Shown: positions 31,019-40,560, numbered from the stretch's first letter. The stretch: 64,000 bases of DNA from Marinilactibacillus sp. Marseille-P9653 (GCF_916618885.1 NZ_CAKAKH010000001.1:1909005-1973004); one strand, 5' to 3'. Numbers and translations: made by a program. Notes: generated from the sequence alone by a model not told the origin.

Positions 31019-32308
31019 TTATGCTCTTTCGTCTTTAGAATTCATGTAAAATACTTTTTCTTGTATTGTAAGACCCAATAATGATTGACGAACAAGATTT
31101 AAAGCGTTCAATACCGCAAGATTTCTGTTGTTGTCTCGGTCTCTTTTGAAGTGAAAGTGTTTTGCAAAAGTTGTTTGTCCTTTATGTGCAATTCCTATCC
31201 AGACAATTCCGGCTTCTTTACCTTCTAAAGGATGAGGACCTGCTACGCCGGTTAGAGATACTGCAATATCTGCATCGAATTTTTCTAGAGCTTTCTCAGC
31301 CATCTCTACTGCACACTCAGCACTCACCATACCATATGTGTCAATCGTTTCATTGGAGACGCTAAGAACCTGATGTTTCTTTTCAGAACTGTAAACAACG
31401 ATTCCCCCGTCAAGTACTGAACTAGCCCCTTGTTCACTCGCAATACAACTTAAAAAGGCCCCTCCGGTCAAACTTTCAGCAGCAGTAATCTTTTTACTTT
31501 GTTCAAATAAAAGCGATTGAACAACGTAAGAAAGGGTATGATCACCATATCCGTAGATGTAATCACCAACTTTAGCTTTTATTTCTTTTTCTATTTCTGT
31601 GATCATCTTTTCGCACTCATCTTCAGTCTTTCCTTTAGCAGTTATTCTAACTTTTGATTCTCCGTTAGAAGCATAAATAGCAATAGTAGGATTGGATTGT
31701 TCCTTAATGATACTATCTAATTGCTCTGCTACTTGAGCTTCTGTCAGACCAAACAATCTGATCATTCTAGAGACCAGTTTTTGATTTTCTTGTTCCAGTT
31801 CAATCAGTCTTTTTTTAAGATAGTTTTCGACCATAGGTTTCAGTTCACTTGGTGGTCCAGGAAGCATAACATAAGCTCGATTATCTTTTTCCAAGAATAC
31901 GCCTACTGCTAGTCCATCGTCGTTTAGTAAGGGCTCTGAACCTTCTAGTATAAGCGCCTGAAGTCGATTGTTTTCTGGCATTTTAAAATCGCTATATTTG
32001 TGGCGTTCAATAATCTTTTCTTCAGTTTCTTCATGTATGGTCATATTTAAGCCTAGATGATTTGATACCGCTGACTTCGTTATGTCATCTTCAGTAGGTC
32101 CAAGTCCTCCTGTCAGTATGATTGTATCTACTCTAGATTCAGCTACTTTAATCGCTTCGGTTAGTCTCTCAGCATTGTCTCCAACAGTTACCTGATGATA
32201 AATTTCAATACCAAGAGAAGATAATTCTTTCGATAGATAGGCAGCGTTTGAATTGATAACCTGCCCCATAAGTAATTCTGTTCCGACTGTAATAATTTCA
32301 GCTTTCAT
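31019..32308 (-). CDS. cinA: Competence/damage-inducible protein CinA
   Basis: Two-domain protein of nucleotide metabolism. The N-terminal MoCF/COG1058 domain starts MKAEIITVGTELLMGQ and has the GGLGPTEDD motif, and is associated with ADP-ribose pyrophosphatase activity. The C-terminal CinA domain has AESLTGGAFLS and SLTGVAGP, and is associated with NMN deamidase activity. Length 429 is normal. A cinA-recA neighbourhood is conserved in Gram-positives and links it to competence in several species. Confidence 0.94.
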   Translation of the reverse strand: MKAEIITVGTELLMGQVINSNAAYLSKELSSLGIEIYHQVTVGDNAERLTEAIKVAESRVDTIILTGGLGPTEDDITKSAVSNHLGLNMTIHEETEEKIIERHKYSDFKMPENNRLQALILEGSEPLLNDDGLAVGVFLEKDNRAYVMLPGPPSELKPMVENYLKKRLIELEQENQKLVSRMIRLFGLTEAQVAEQLDSIIKEQSNPTIAIYASNGESKVRITAKGKTEDECEKMITEIEKEIKAKVGDYIYGYGDHTLSYVVQSLLFEQSKKITAAESLTGGAFLSCIASEQGASSVLDGGIVVYSSEKKHQVLSVSNETIDTYGMVSAECAVEMAEKALEKFDADIAVSLTGVAGPHPLEGKEAGIVWIGIAHKGQTTFAKHFHFKRDRDNNRNLAVLNALNLVRQSLLGLTIQEKVFYMNSKDERA

Positions 32309-32418
32309 ACTAATCCTCCTACATATAAATACTGTTCAATTAATCTTAATCTGTTTTTTTCAGATAGCATAATTTGATTTTATCATATTAAATTTTAGAA
32401 TACCGCCTCAAAGATTAG

Positions 32419-32458
32419 AAAAAAGGCGTACGTAATCCCTTAAGATCACACACGCCTT
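32419..32458 (-). terminator. Intrinsic terminator after pgsA
   Basis: Read leftward, AAGGCGT / ACGCCTT with a larger AT-rich loop is followed by T4-6. It separates pgsA from cinA. Confidence 0.8.
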
Positions 32459-32471
32459 ACTCAAAAGTCGA

Positions 32472-33059
32472 TCAACTACTGAATGTCCCTTTGAAAAAAT
32501 GTCTCGCATTATAAAAATAGTCAAATCCAGAATATAAAGTGAAAATTAGACAAATATATAATAGAATCGTCGCAACAGGGATGCCTGTCCAATTGAAAGG
32601 AAAATTATTCAACAAGAGGAAAATAATGGCAAGCATCTGCGTATTAGTTTTCACTTTACCTGGCCAAGAAGCAGCCAATACGGTTCCACCTTGTTCAACT
32701 AATAATAGTCTCAATCCTGTAACAGCCAGTTCTCTACATACGATAACCGCTACAACCCATGCAGGAGCCAAATTTAACTGAACCAGTAAAATCAATGCCG
32801 TCATAACCAGCATTTTATCTGCCAGTGGATCTGCAAATTTTCCAAAGTTTGATACAATGTTCATTTTTCTTGCAAGGTAACCGTCCAACCAATCAGTAAA
32901 ACTGGCAACAGCGAAAACAATCGTCGCAATCAATAGCTTAACTTCAATAGAAGAATTCAAAATTTCTACTGTTCCTAAATCTATAGGCATAACGACTAGC
33001 ACAATAAATATTGGAATCATAAAGATTCTAAGCATCGTTAATTTATTCGGTAAATTCAT
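32472..33059 (-). CDS. pgsA: CDP-diacylglycerol--glycerol-3-phosphate 3-phosphatidyltransferase
   Basis: Membrane enzyme making phosphatidylglycerol phosphate. The CDP-alcohol phosphotransferase motif is visible as DWLDGYLARK followed by GKFADPLADK (about residues 60-85), giving DG-x2-AR-x8-G-x3-D-x3-D. Several transmembrane helices surround it. Length is 195. The ymfM-pgsA-cinA-recA order is the Bacillus one, although a hairpin terminator lies between ymfM and pgsA. Confidence 0.94.
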   Translation of the reverse strand: MNLPNKLTMLRIFMIPIFIVLVVMPIDLGTVEILNSSIEVKLLIATIVFAVASFTDWLDGYLARKMNIVSNFGKFADPLADKMLVMTALILLVQLNLAPAWVVAVIVCRELAVTGLRLLLVEQGGTVLAASWPGKVKTNTQMLAIIFLLLNNFPFNWTGIPVATILLYICLIFTLYSGFDYFYNARHFFKGTFSS

Positions 33060-33083
33060 AATTTCCTCCTAGACATTCAAATG

Positions 33084-33117
33084 AAAGACCGGGGTTAATG
33101 GAATTAACTCGGTCTTT
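33084..33117 (-). terminator. Hairpin terminator between ymfM and pgsA
   Basis: Read leftward, AAAGACCGAGTTAA pairs with TTAACCCCGGTCTTT around a short loop, and the stem itself ends in TTT. It may be partial, since pgsA starts only 25 nt further on. Confidence 0.75.
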
Positions 33118-33138
33118 ATCTGAAAAAACATTCTATTA

Positions 33139-34035
33139 TTATTGCTCGAAGTTAAAAATCAGATCTTGTTTAACAGCATTCGCCGATTCCGGTGCATACT
33201 CTACAGATTGTCCACTTAATTGGACAGTTGTAACAGCAGCATTTCCAATTACAATAGCTACAGTCTCTACCTCTTCCGTTAAATCTGTAGAGATAGATTC
33301 CCCACCAGACAGAAGCGCTTGTTCAGCTGTTGTACCATCTACAGTGATACTTACCCAAGATTCTCCACCTTCAGCATTCAAAGTCAAACTTTTATCATCC
33401 GGTAGGGGACCCGATACAGTATAAGTGGTCGTACCACCAGTACTAGACTCTTGCGCAATAGTGAATGGATTTTCTGGTTCTGGTTCTGGTTCTGGTTCTT
33501 CTTCAGTATCCTCGTCATCAGTGTCAGCTGGAACCTCTGGTTGAGCATTCTCCGCATTTTCATTGCTTTCGACATTTACATTATTTTGTGCACTTTCGTC
33601 TTGATTCACAGATGAATCATTATCTCCAGAATTGCTACTAACGGCTATATAAAAAGCCAATGCAATACCTAGAACTAATAATATAATTAAAATTGTTGGT
33701 AAACTATCTTGAATGGTACTCATCATACCATTTTCTTTAGGCTTTGTTCTAGTTTGTGTTGTTCTAACTTGCTCAGTAATTTCTTCACTTTTAGGTGCTG
33801 GAATATCAGAATGATCCTTTAACAGTTGTTCTCCATCTAAGCCGACAGTATCCGCGTATTGCTTAATAAAGGCTCTAGCATAGAAATTACCTGGTAAGAC
33901 ATCTAATTTCCCTTCCTCAACAGCGATCAAATATCTTTTTTGGATCTTAGTCATTTGTTGCAAGTCATCTAATGTGTATCCTTTGGCTTTTCTAGCTTCT
34001 TTAAGCTTTTCGCCTACTTCATTCAATCTTGTCAC
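33139..34035 (-). CDS. ymfM: RodZ-like HTH membrane protein (YmfM)
   Basis: Cell-shape protein of the RodZ type. A cytosolic helix-turn-helix (HTH_25, residues 5-70, with LKEARKAKGYTLDDLQQMTKIQ) binds MreB in the known homologue. One transmembrane helix lies at about 112-132. An acidic, low-complexity extracellular linker holds a run of alternating Glu-Pro, and a DUF4115 beta domain takes up the last 85 residues. Length is 298. It is upstream of pgsA and downstream of the ymfFH peptidase genes, as in Bacillus. Confidence 0.88.
   Translation of the reverse strand: MTRLNEVGEKLKEARKAKGYTLDDLQQMTKIQKRYLIAVEEGKLDVLPGNFYARAFIKQYADTVGLDGEQLLKDHSDIPAPKSEEITEQVRTTQTRTKPKENGMMSTIQDSLPTILIILLVLGIALAFYIAVSSNSGDNDSSVNQDESAQNNVNVESNENAENAQPEVPADTDDEDTEEEPEPEPEPENPFTIAQESSTGGTTTYTVSGPLPDDKSLTLNAEGGESWVSITVDGTTAEQALLSGGESISTDLTEEVETVAIVIGNAAVTTVQLSGQSVEYAPESANAVKQDLIFNFEQ
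33476..33499. repeat. (GGTTCT)4 microsatellite inside ymfM
   Basis: Four perfect tandem copies of a 6-nt unit encode the alternating Glu-Pro stretch of the extracellular linker. Copy-number changes would lengthen or shorten the linker without shifting the frame. Confidence 0.8.
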
Positions 34036-34340
34036 CTACCCTAATGTCATTCTTATAACCTGTATTTGATACTTCTATAGAAAACAATCATTCTAGTACT
34101 TTATATTCTTTGGGCCTATTTTCTATGCCTACAGGGATCAGTCTATCTTTATAACTATTTTTTATTACACTCATTATATAATCGTTTATATTCTAAATAA
34201 AACAAGGGTTATGACCCCATTTCTAAAAGTATACCACACGAAAAACTATGAGTATAGGGTGATTATTGCATCTGTACTGGATCCTATTAAAGATTTACTA
34301 ATGATTAAAATTTATTGATTTTAAAGCCCAAATTCAATCT
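34036..34340. other. Non-coding gap between ymfH and ymfM
   Basis: About 305 nt of AT-rich sequence with stop codons in all frames and no good ribosome site. It should contain the ymfM promoter. No clear terminator for ymfH and no recognisable RNA fold were seen. Confidence 0.35.
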
Positions 34341-35630
34341 CTAAGTTCTTTTAAGAACATGAAATACAGACATATTATTTTCTTGCAAAAAGCTTGTAGC
34401 TAATTGTTTAACGTCCTTTAATTTAATTTGTTCCATAAGCGGTACAATATCAAAAACGGATGCTTCCAACTCTGGAAGGTCAACGAATTGTTGAGCAATA
34501 TACTCCAAAGAATTCAGTGATTGTAATTCTTGTCCAATACTTCTTTTTTTTACTAAATCGAAATGCGCTTCATTTAAATCTGGACTCTCAGATGCCGTTA
34601 ATAAGAGTGTCTTAAGGATCATCGTTAACTCGTGAGGGTCATTCGCATCTCCTCCAATACTAAGATAATCAATTTGCCTCTCAACTGTATGTTCATAATT
34701 AAAACTATCGTCAATTAGACGTTCATTGTATAACTTTAAATAGGTCGTGGAAGTCTCTCCGAAAAGCAATTTCAATAAAAACTCCATCTTGATTGAATAC
34801 TTTAGAGCTTCGACACCTTCAAGCTCATCGTTGTCACCTTTTATACCAATCAGTACTTTGGCTTTAACTACATCCGCTTCGACTGATCTATAAGGAATGA
34901 TTTCTTGTTGTTGCACAACTGGGAATTGTCTTTTAATCTCTTTCTCACTCTCAAAATTTTTATCTAACTGATTTTTTTTGATCCATTCTATAATCTCTTT
35001 TTCATCCATATTCCCCGCCACAAATAATTGCATGTTGCTTGGGTGATAAAACGTACGATGATTAAGATATAAATCGTCCGCTGTAATCTTTTGAATACTG
35101 TTCAATGTCCCCGCAATGTCGTTACTGACTGGATGATTGGGATACAAATTTTCAAGTAGCCCTAAAGCGACCGTCCACTCTGGCTGATCTTCATACATTT
35201 GAATTTCTTGACCAATGATTTCTTTTTCTCTTTCAACAGACTCATCTGTGAAATAAGGTTCTTGCACAAAATTTAAAAGGGTTTCTATATTCTCTTTTAT
35301 ATAACTTGTGCTAGAGAAAAGATACGCTGTTTTAGTTAACCCTGTAAAAGCGTTCGCTGAAGCTCCATGGTGTGCAAACTGATCAAATACATCACCTGAT
35401 TCAGTTTCAAAAAGTTTATGTTCAAGAAAATGTGCAATACCAGGTGGAAATTGTATAAAGTTATTTTCTCCATTAGGAATAAATTGTTGATCAATTGCCC
35501 CAAACTCCGTACTAAACAAAGCAAACGTAGTATGGTAGTCTTTTTTCGGTAACAAGGTTATCGTTAACCCATTATCCAGTTTCTCTCTATAGAGGGTTTC
35601 TCTTAAATTCTTATATTCAAATTTTTTCAA
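34341..35630 (-). CDS. ymfH: M16 family metallopeptidase YmfH (catalytic subunit)
   Basis: Zinc peptidase of the M16 (pitrilysin) family. The inverted zinc motif HFLEH is at residues 67-71, with a further conserved glutamate roughly 75 residues later (ENLYPNHPVSNDIAG region). Two M16 halves are recognisable in 429 residues. The neighbouring ymfF lacks the motif, so the two probably form a heterodimer with one active site, as bacterial M16B pairs do. The gap to ymfF is 7 bp. Confidence 0.9.
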   Translation of the reverse strand: MKKFEYKNLRETLYREKLDNGLTITLLPKKDYHTTFALFSTEFGAIDQQFIPNGENNFIQFPPGIAHFLEHKLFETESGDVFDQFAHHGASANAFTGLTKTAYLFSSTSYIKENIETLLNFVQEPYFTDESVEREKEIIGQEIQMYEDQPEWTVALGLLENLYPNHPVSNDIAGTLNSIQKITADDLYLNHRTFYHPSNMQLFVAGNMDEKEIIEWIKKNQLDKNFESEKEIKRQFPVVQQQEIIPYRSVEADVVKAKVLIGIKGDNDELEGVEALKYSIKMEFLLKLLFGETSTTYLKLYNERLIDDSFNYEHTVERQIDYLSIGGDANDPHELTMILKTLLLTASESPDLNEAHFDLVKKRSIGQELQSLNSLEYIAQQFVDLPELEASVFDIVPLMEQIKLKDVKQLATSFLQENNMSVFHVLKRT

Positions 35631-35637
35631 CTTAGAC

Positions 35638-36891
35638 TCACTCTCCCGATAATAAGAATACGGCTTTTAATTCTACCGTTTTCGCTACATTTATAATATC
35701 TTGTTTTGAAACAGCATCTATTCTATCAGCCCATTCTCCAAGACTTATCATCGGTTTATCGATCAAATTAAAGCTGTAATACTTTTCCATAAGACTTTCT
35801 GCATGGTCTTCAGATTGAATTAGAGCATTCTTCAATAACGCCTTAGTCTGATCTATAACCTCTTCGGAAAAGGCGCCTTCTTGAATAGAGTTTAATTGTT
35901 CTCCTACTAATTTTTCAACCTTTATAGCTTCCGAAGGTTCAATTCCTGATTGAACATAAAGTACTCCATTAAAGCTATCGATTCCGCTCGCAATGTCATA
36001 AGCTAGTCCCTCTTGTTCTCTTAAAATTGTGAATAAATTAGAATGTGGAAAACCACCGAATAATCCATTAAATACTTGTCCAGCATAATAAAGGTCTTGA
36101 TGATAATAAATAGTCGTTTTATAAGCCAAATTAAGTTTTGCTTGCGTGATTGGTTGAATTTCTTTTTTTCTAGTTAGATTTTTAACTTCACTAATGCTAT
36201 AAAACAACAATTCATTGTTTACCATTCGAGCTTCGAAATTGAAATCAATGAAAGCTTTTTTCACTCTCTCTTCTTCAAGATTACCTAATACCACAATATC
36301 AATTTTGTCATTTAAAATCATATCCTGATAGACAGTGTATAAATCACTTGGAAGTAATCCAGTTAAATCTTCAGGCCTACCCCAAGAAGGAATTTGTTGT
36401 TCCAAAGTATCGAAATAAAGACGGCTAGTTTCTATCCCTGCATATTCTTGTTTATCTTCGTAAACCGCTTCGTATTCGTCTTTTAAGTTTTCAAGTTCTC
36501 TTTTAAACGTTTCTTTATGAAAGGCACCATCATGTACATTGGGATAAAAAAGAATGTTTTTTAGAAATTCTGTTGCTTTTTCGAACAATCCTTTTTCATT
36601 TAAATACGTTTCATCTACTATATCTAAATCTAAAGTCAATACATGATACTTGCCTATCTTGGAAACATCTGATGAAAACTGAGCGCCATAAAGTTCTGAA
36701 AGTGCTGTTCTATAATCTGTTTGTGTTGGATAATGCTGACTATTCGTACTTAATAAGTTTGCTAATAAGGCTCTTTTCGTAATTTCATTGGCATCTATTA
36801 AAGATTTGAAATTGATTCTAATGGACACTGTTTTAAATTTTTGAGTGGATAATACTTTCAAATCAACGCCTTTTACCAGTTCTATTTGCAT
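35638..36891 (-). CDS. ymfF: M16 family peptidase-like protein YmfF (non-catalytic subunit)
   Basis: M16-fold protein of 417 residues, partner of YmfH. The N-terminal region where HxxEH should lie reads ALLANLLSTNSQHYPT, so the zinc-binding residues are missing. The second-half motif GGFPHSNLFTILREQEGLAYDIASG, which completes the substrate chamber, is well kept. It is first in the ymfF-ymfH operon and follows metK, with a terminator between. Confidence 0.88.
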   Translation of the reverse strand: MQIELVKGVDLKVLSTQKFKTVSIRINFKSLIDANEITKRALLANLLSTNSQHYPTQTDYRTALSELYGAQFSSDVSKIGKYHVLTLDLDIVDETYLNEKGLFEKATEFLKNILFYPNVHDGAFHKETFKRELENLKDEYEAVYEDKQEYAGIETSRLYFDTLEQQIPSWGRPEDLTGLLPSDLYTVYQDMILNDKIDIVVLGNLEEERVKKAFIDFNFEARMVNNELLFYSISEVKNLTRKKEIQPITQAKLNLAYKTTIYYHQDLYYAGQVFNGLFGGFPHSNLFTILREQEGLAYDIASGIDSFNGVLYVQSGIEPSEAIKVEKLVGEQLNSIQEGAFSEEVIDQTKALLKNALIQSEDHAESLMEKYYSFNLIDKPMISLGEWADRIDAVSKQDIINVAKTVELKAVFLLSGE

Positions 36892-36960
36892 ATGTCCTCC
36901 TGAATCGATTTTCGCTTAGCTTATTTTAATTTTTAGTTGTTAACAACTTATGTAAATAAC

Positions 36961-36991
36961 AAAAAGACTAGAACAACAAGGCTCTAGTCTT
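36961..36991 (-). terminator. Intrinsic terminator after metK
   Basis: Read leftward, AAGACTAGA / TCTAGTCTT with a 9-nt loop, then TTTTTG. Confidence 0.88.
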
Positions 36992-37010
36992 AGAGTATAA
37001 ACATATTGAT

Positions 37011-38201
37011 TTATAGTAAAAGTGTTTTAAGATTATTTACTTTATCTACATTTTCCCATGGCAGATCGATATCTGTACGGCCAAAATGACCATACGCAGC
37101 TGTCTGCTTATATATTGGACGTTGTAGGTCAAGCATTTTAATAATGCCAGCCGGTCTAAGGTCAAACGTCTGACGAATGGCTGCAATAATTTTCGAATCA
37201 ACCACTTTTCCGGTTCCAAAGGTATCTACTGCTATTGAAACAGGTTGTGCTACACCTATAGCATAGGCTAGTTGAACTTCAACTTTATCTGCAATACCTG
37301 CAGCAACAAGATTCTTAGCGATATAACGAGCTGCATAGCTGGCTGATCGATCTACTTTAGTAGCATCTTTCCCAGAAAACGCTCCTCCACCGTGTCTTGC
37401 ATATCCACCGTAGGTATCAACAATAATTTTTCTACCTGTTAATCCGGCATCCCCTTGAGGTCCACCAACTACAAATCTACCAGTAGGATTAATATAATAT
37501 TTCGTATCTTCATCTAACCATTTTGCTGGGATTACTTCTTTAATGACATGTTCAATCACATCATTTTTCAAAGTTTCATAGTCTATCTCAGGAGAATGCT
37601 GTGTGCTAACTACGATTGCATCTATACGCTTAGGTTGATCATGCTCATCATATTCAACTGTGACCTGAGCTTTAGCATCCGGTCTTAGATAATCTAATAT
37701 TTCTTCTTTTCTAACTTGAGCAATCCTTCTCGTTAGACGATGACTTAAAGAAATAGGTAAAGGCATCAACTCTGGCGTTTCGTTGGAAGCAAATCCAAAC
37801 ATAAGCCCTTGGTCTCCAGCTCCTATTTTATCAAGTGCATCATTTTCATTTGAAGCTTTTGACTCAGCAGAATCATCTACTCCAATAGAAATATCTGGTG
37901 ACTGATCATCAATTGAAACAAGTACTGCACATGTATCCGCATCGAAACCATATTTAGCACGCGTATACCCAATCTCTCGGATAGTATCTCTAGCAATTTT
38001 CTGCATATCGACATACGTATTTGTTCTGATTTCACCAGCTATCAAGACTAAACCTGTTGTTACCATAGTCTCACAGGCTACACGAGCATCTGGATCCTTT
38101 TCAAGAATTGCGTCTAGTACAGCATCACTAATTTGATCAGCAATTTTATCCGGATGTCCTTCTGAAACTGATTCTGACGTAAATAATTTTCTTTCTTCCA
38201 T
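37011..38201 (-). CDS. metK: S-adenosylmethionine synthetase
   Basis: Makes SAM from methionine and [14 protein letters not shown] near residues 12-22, [10 protein letters not shown] near 127 and the P-loop-like [19 protein letters not shown] near 271-290 are the family signatures. Length is 396. ATG 38201 is preceded by the GGGGG Shine-Dalgarno at 38211-38215, which lies inside an SMK-box leader. Translation is therefore expected to be switched off by SAM. Confidence 0.96.
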   Translation of the reverse strand: MEERKLFTSESVSEGHPDKIADQISDAVLDAILEKDPDARVACETMVTTGLVLIAGEIRTNTYVDMQKIARDTIREIGYTRAKYGFDADTCAVLVSIDDQSPDISIGVDDSAESKASNENDALDKIGAGDQGLMFGFASNETPELMPLPISLSHRLTRRIAQVRKEEILDYLRPDAKAQVTVEYDEHDQPKRIDAIVVSTQHSPEIDYETLKNDVIEHVIKEVIPAKWLDEDTKYYINPTGRFVVGGPQGDAGLTGRKIIVDTYGGYARHGGGAFSGKDATKVDRSASYAARYIAKNLVAAGIADKVEVQLAYAIGVAQPVSIAVDTFGTGKVVDSKIIAAIRQTFDLRPAGIIKMLDLQRPIYKQTAAYGHFGRTDIDLPWENVDKVNNLKTLLL

Positions 38202-38207
38202 TGTAGT

Positions 38208-38285
38208 ATTCCCCCTACTGTATTATCGGTTACAAGGCTTCCGACCTGGTCTGTGGTCGTCCTATCGGGAATTCATTGTAAACCT
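38208..38285 (-). promoter_or_regulatory. SMK box (SAM-III) riboswitch controlling metK
   Basis: The minus-strand leader just before metK contains, in order, AGGTTTACAA, TTCCCGATAGGA, a stem-loop GACGACC/GGTCG, GCCTTGTAACCGA, and GGGGGAAT with the Shine-Dalgarno. These blocks match the Enterococcus SMK box in sequence and spacing. GGTTTACAA can pair with TTGTAACC, and the Shine-Dalgarno can pair with TTCCC. By analogy, SAM binding hides the ribosome site. Confidence 0.88.
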
Positions 38286-38402
38286 ATATTATTCTACCAC
38301 ATTAGGGAAGAACAATCATTCTGAATTCAAAATTATTTCAGGTAATCTTATATAAATGTGATATGATAAAGTTAAACACTACTATACTAAAGGATGATAA
38401 GA

Positions 38403-39131
38403 TTGAAACTTAGAATATCCGAGACCATTAATAATCCATTATTTTCATACATTTTACTACCTATTTTTTACATACTAATGGGGACGATTCTTTCCTTACC
38501 CTATTCTAACCTTAACATCCTTTCTTTCTTCCTCTTGACTACCTTTATTCTAATCAATCAAGTCATTGAAATGAACCTCAAGGTATCCTTGAATAAGAAA
38601 AAAACACTTAAAAAGACGCTCATCCTTATATTAGAGGGTCTGCTACTGTTAAATTTAACGTATTTCCTATTTGTTCATTCAGTTGCTACTTTTCTTTTAC
38701 TACTATGTTATGGAATACTGACTCAGACAGTTTATTTTTTCAGACTCTATGAACTCGATGTTTTTTCTATATCAGTTTCAACAATATTAAAAGCTTTACT
38801 ACTCAATACAATAGGCTTTTATATCCATACTGGCTTCATTTCTCTAGTTCATCTACGATTCTTTATACCCTTACTTATTCCTATATTTTTAGCTGAAACT
38901 TCAGAGAGGAATAAGCCAGTCAAACGCTCCATTGAAATCCAACTTATGAGTATTGCTTATGTATTGGCTATTGCCATTCTGTGGACAAACAGTACCTGGT
39001 TAAGTTTTGGGATGTTGTTCACTGCTCCGGCATTAATGCTAAGCCCTGTCAAACTTACTAATTTAAATAAAATTATCTTGTTTTTCTTTAACTATGCAGT
39101 AATCTTAATGGTAACTTACTTTTTTTACTAA
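38403..39131 (+). CDS. Polytopic membrane protein of unknown function
   Basis: A 242-residue, very hydrophobic protein with about eight predicted transmembrane helices and few charged loops. I do not recognise a family motif. The overall look (helix pairs, no long soluble part) is somewhat UbiA-like, but no aspartate-rich prenyl-binding motif is seen. TTG 38403 is favoured as start, since AAAGG lies 9 nt upstream; ATG 38394 would sit directly on that ribosome site. It is divergent from metK and lies next to the damaged acetyltransferase locus. Confidence 0.7.
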   Translation: MKLRISETINNPLFSYILLPIFYILMGTILSLPYSNLNILSFFLLTTFILINQVIEMNLKVSLNKKKTLKKTLILILEGLLLLNLTYFLFVHSVATFLLLLCYGILTQTVYFFRLYELDVFSISVSTILKALLLNTIGFYIHTGFISLVHLRFFIPLLIPIFLAETSERNKPVKRSIEIQLMSIAYVLAIAILWTNSTWLSFGMLFTAPALMLSPVKLTNLNKIILFFFNYAVILMVTYFFY

Positions 39132-39172
39132 AGCTATTTCATAATTTTAAAATTGAGAAAGGAAGTCTTACA

Positions 39173-39321
39173 GTGATTACAGAAGTAACACTAACCCACA
39201 AAACTGACACTCACGCATTACTGAAATCTCTATGGCCTGATATAACTAGTGAGGAACTATCTGAGTTATTTCAAACATTGATAACCCACTCTAACCATAC
39301 TGTGGTATGTCAACACTTTTT
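39173..39321 (+). pseudogene. 5' fragment of a gene (GNAT-like) cut by the IS
   Basis: A GTG start with AGGAAG 8-9 nt upstream opens a frame that reads MITEVTLTHKTDTHALLKS and continues with WPDITSEELSELFQTLI and HSNHTVV. This pattern resembles the first helix and beta strand of GNAT acetyltransferases. The frame enters the inverted repeat of the IS element after about 50 codons and stops at 39337 inside it. The rest of the gene is not found on the other side of the IS. The family call is tentative. Confidence 0.5.
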
Positions 39322-39376
39322 TGAACAAAAATTATAAGGTGTAAATGATGATTGAGTTCACTTTCCTTTTGCCTCT

Positions 39377-40231
39377 CTAACTGAATGAGAGGCTAGTTTC
39401 GACCAGCTGGGGAACAACGGATTTGCAGACTTCCATTTCAGACTGTTCCTGTTCCCAATCTTTTCGATAATCGATAGGAGATTCGTAGTCCAATGATCCA
39501 TGTGGGCGAAAATGATTCCACCAATGGACGTAGTCCATAAGTTGGACCTGCAGTTCATAGAGTGTATGGAATGTGTTGTCGTAGACAAATTCAAACTTAA
39601 ATGATTTATACGTGGACTCCGCTACGGCATTGTCGTAAGGATTCCCTTTTCTACTTAACGAGCGCACAATATCAAAGGTATCCAGTAACTCATCAATAGT
39701 ATGGTTGTCGAATTCTTTTCCCCGGTCAGTATGGAACACGTTGACCGTATGTAAATCACCCTTAACTGTAGCGAGAGCCTGCAGGACTAAGTCAGCTGTC
39801 TTATTGGGACCAGCAGAATACCCGATGATCTCGCGGTTAAACAAGTCTAAAATAAAACAAACATAGAACCACTTATTGGCAACTTTGACATAGGTCAAGT
39901 CCGTGACGATAGCTTTCATCGGCTCTTTCGGATTGAACTCACGGTTCAATGCGTTTTCAATCTTCGCTTGATTGACTCCACTCTTTTGTGGTTTGTATGA
40001 TGGTCTATCATACTTGGACACCAGATGAAACTTTTTCATAATGTGTCCAATTCTCCGACGAGATACGATAAACGCACGCTTCTTCAATCTTTTCTTCAGT
40101 TTACGCGTGCCATAATTGTTTTTGCTTTTGGCAAACTCTTCAATAATCGCTTGTTCGAGTTCTGCGTCACTTTCTTTCTTTATTACTTCGTAATAATAAG
40201 ATCCTCTACTGATCTTAAGGGCACGGCACAT
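39377..40231 (-). CDS. IS3-family transposase OrfB (DDE integrase domain)
   Basis: Catalytic part of the transposase, with an rve integrase core. The DDE triad is seen in IVTDLTYVK, VFHTDRGKEFDN and AVAESTYKSFKFE. The N-terminal HTH_21 region contains YGTRKLKKRLKK. The frame is open upstream of ATG 40231 to the slippery site TTTAAAG at 40303-40309 in orfA. The functional product is therefore probably an OrfAB fusion made by -1 frameshifting, as established for IS3 elements. Confidence 0.9.
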   Translation of the reverse strand: MCRALKISRGSYYYEVIKKESDAELEQAIIEEFAKSKNNYGTRKLKKRLKKRAFIVSRRRIGHIMKKFHLVSKYDRPSYKPQKSGVNQAKIENALNREFNPKEPMKAIVTDLTYVKVANKWFYVCFILDLFNREIIGYSAGPNKTADLVLQALATVKGDLHTVNVFHTDRGKEFDNHTIDELLDTFDIVRSLSRKGNPYDNAVAESTYKSFKFEFVYDNTFHTLYELQVQLMDYVHWWNHFRPHGSLDYESPIDYRKDWEQEQSEMEVCKSVVPQLVETSLSFS

Positions 40232-40266
40232 CGCTGATATAGAATAGTTATGTTTGTTGCGTTTGA

Positions 40267-40560
40267 TTACTTCGACTTTCGCCCGAATATCAGCGCCGCT
40301 TGCTTTAAAATATCATTTTCCATCTTAAGCTGGGTATTTGCTTTCCTTAATTCTTTCAATTCTTTCTGTTCAGGTGTTAAGTTATCTCTTTCTTTGAATG
40401 AACCGGTTTGACTATGTTGACGTACCCATTTGTCAAAAGCCGATCCTGTAAGATCATATTCTTCTATGATTTCTTTTCTTGATTTTCCTGCTTTGTGTAA
40501 ATCAACAATTTGTTTCTTAAATTCTTCTGTATAAGTTCGACGTGGACGACGAGTAGACAT
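40267..40560 (-). CDS. IS3-family transposase OrfA (HTH)
   Basis: DNA-binding part of the transposase, 97 residues. The helix-turn-helix (about residues 8-50, RTYTEEFKKQIVDLHKAGKS and EYDLTGSAFDKWVRQH) is followed by a leucine-zipper-like helix (ELRKANTQLKMENDILKQA). AGGAGG lies ahead of the ATG. The codons ATT TTA AAG near the end contain the heptamer TTTAAAG in the right phase for a -1 shift into orfB. Confidence 0.9.
   Translation of the reverse strand: MSTRRPRRTYTEEFKKQIVDLHKAGKSRKEIIEEYDLTGSAFDKWVRQHSQTGSFKERDNLTPEQKELKELRKANTQLKMENDILKQAALIFGRKSK

Noticed and set aside
33476-33499. Phase variation through the (GGTTCT)4 repeat
   Set aside because: The unit is 6 nt, so changes in copy number keep the reading frame.
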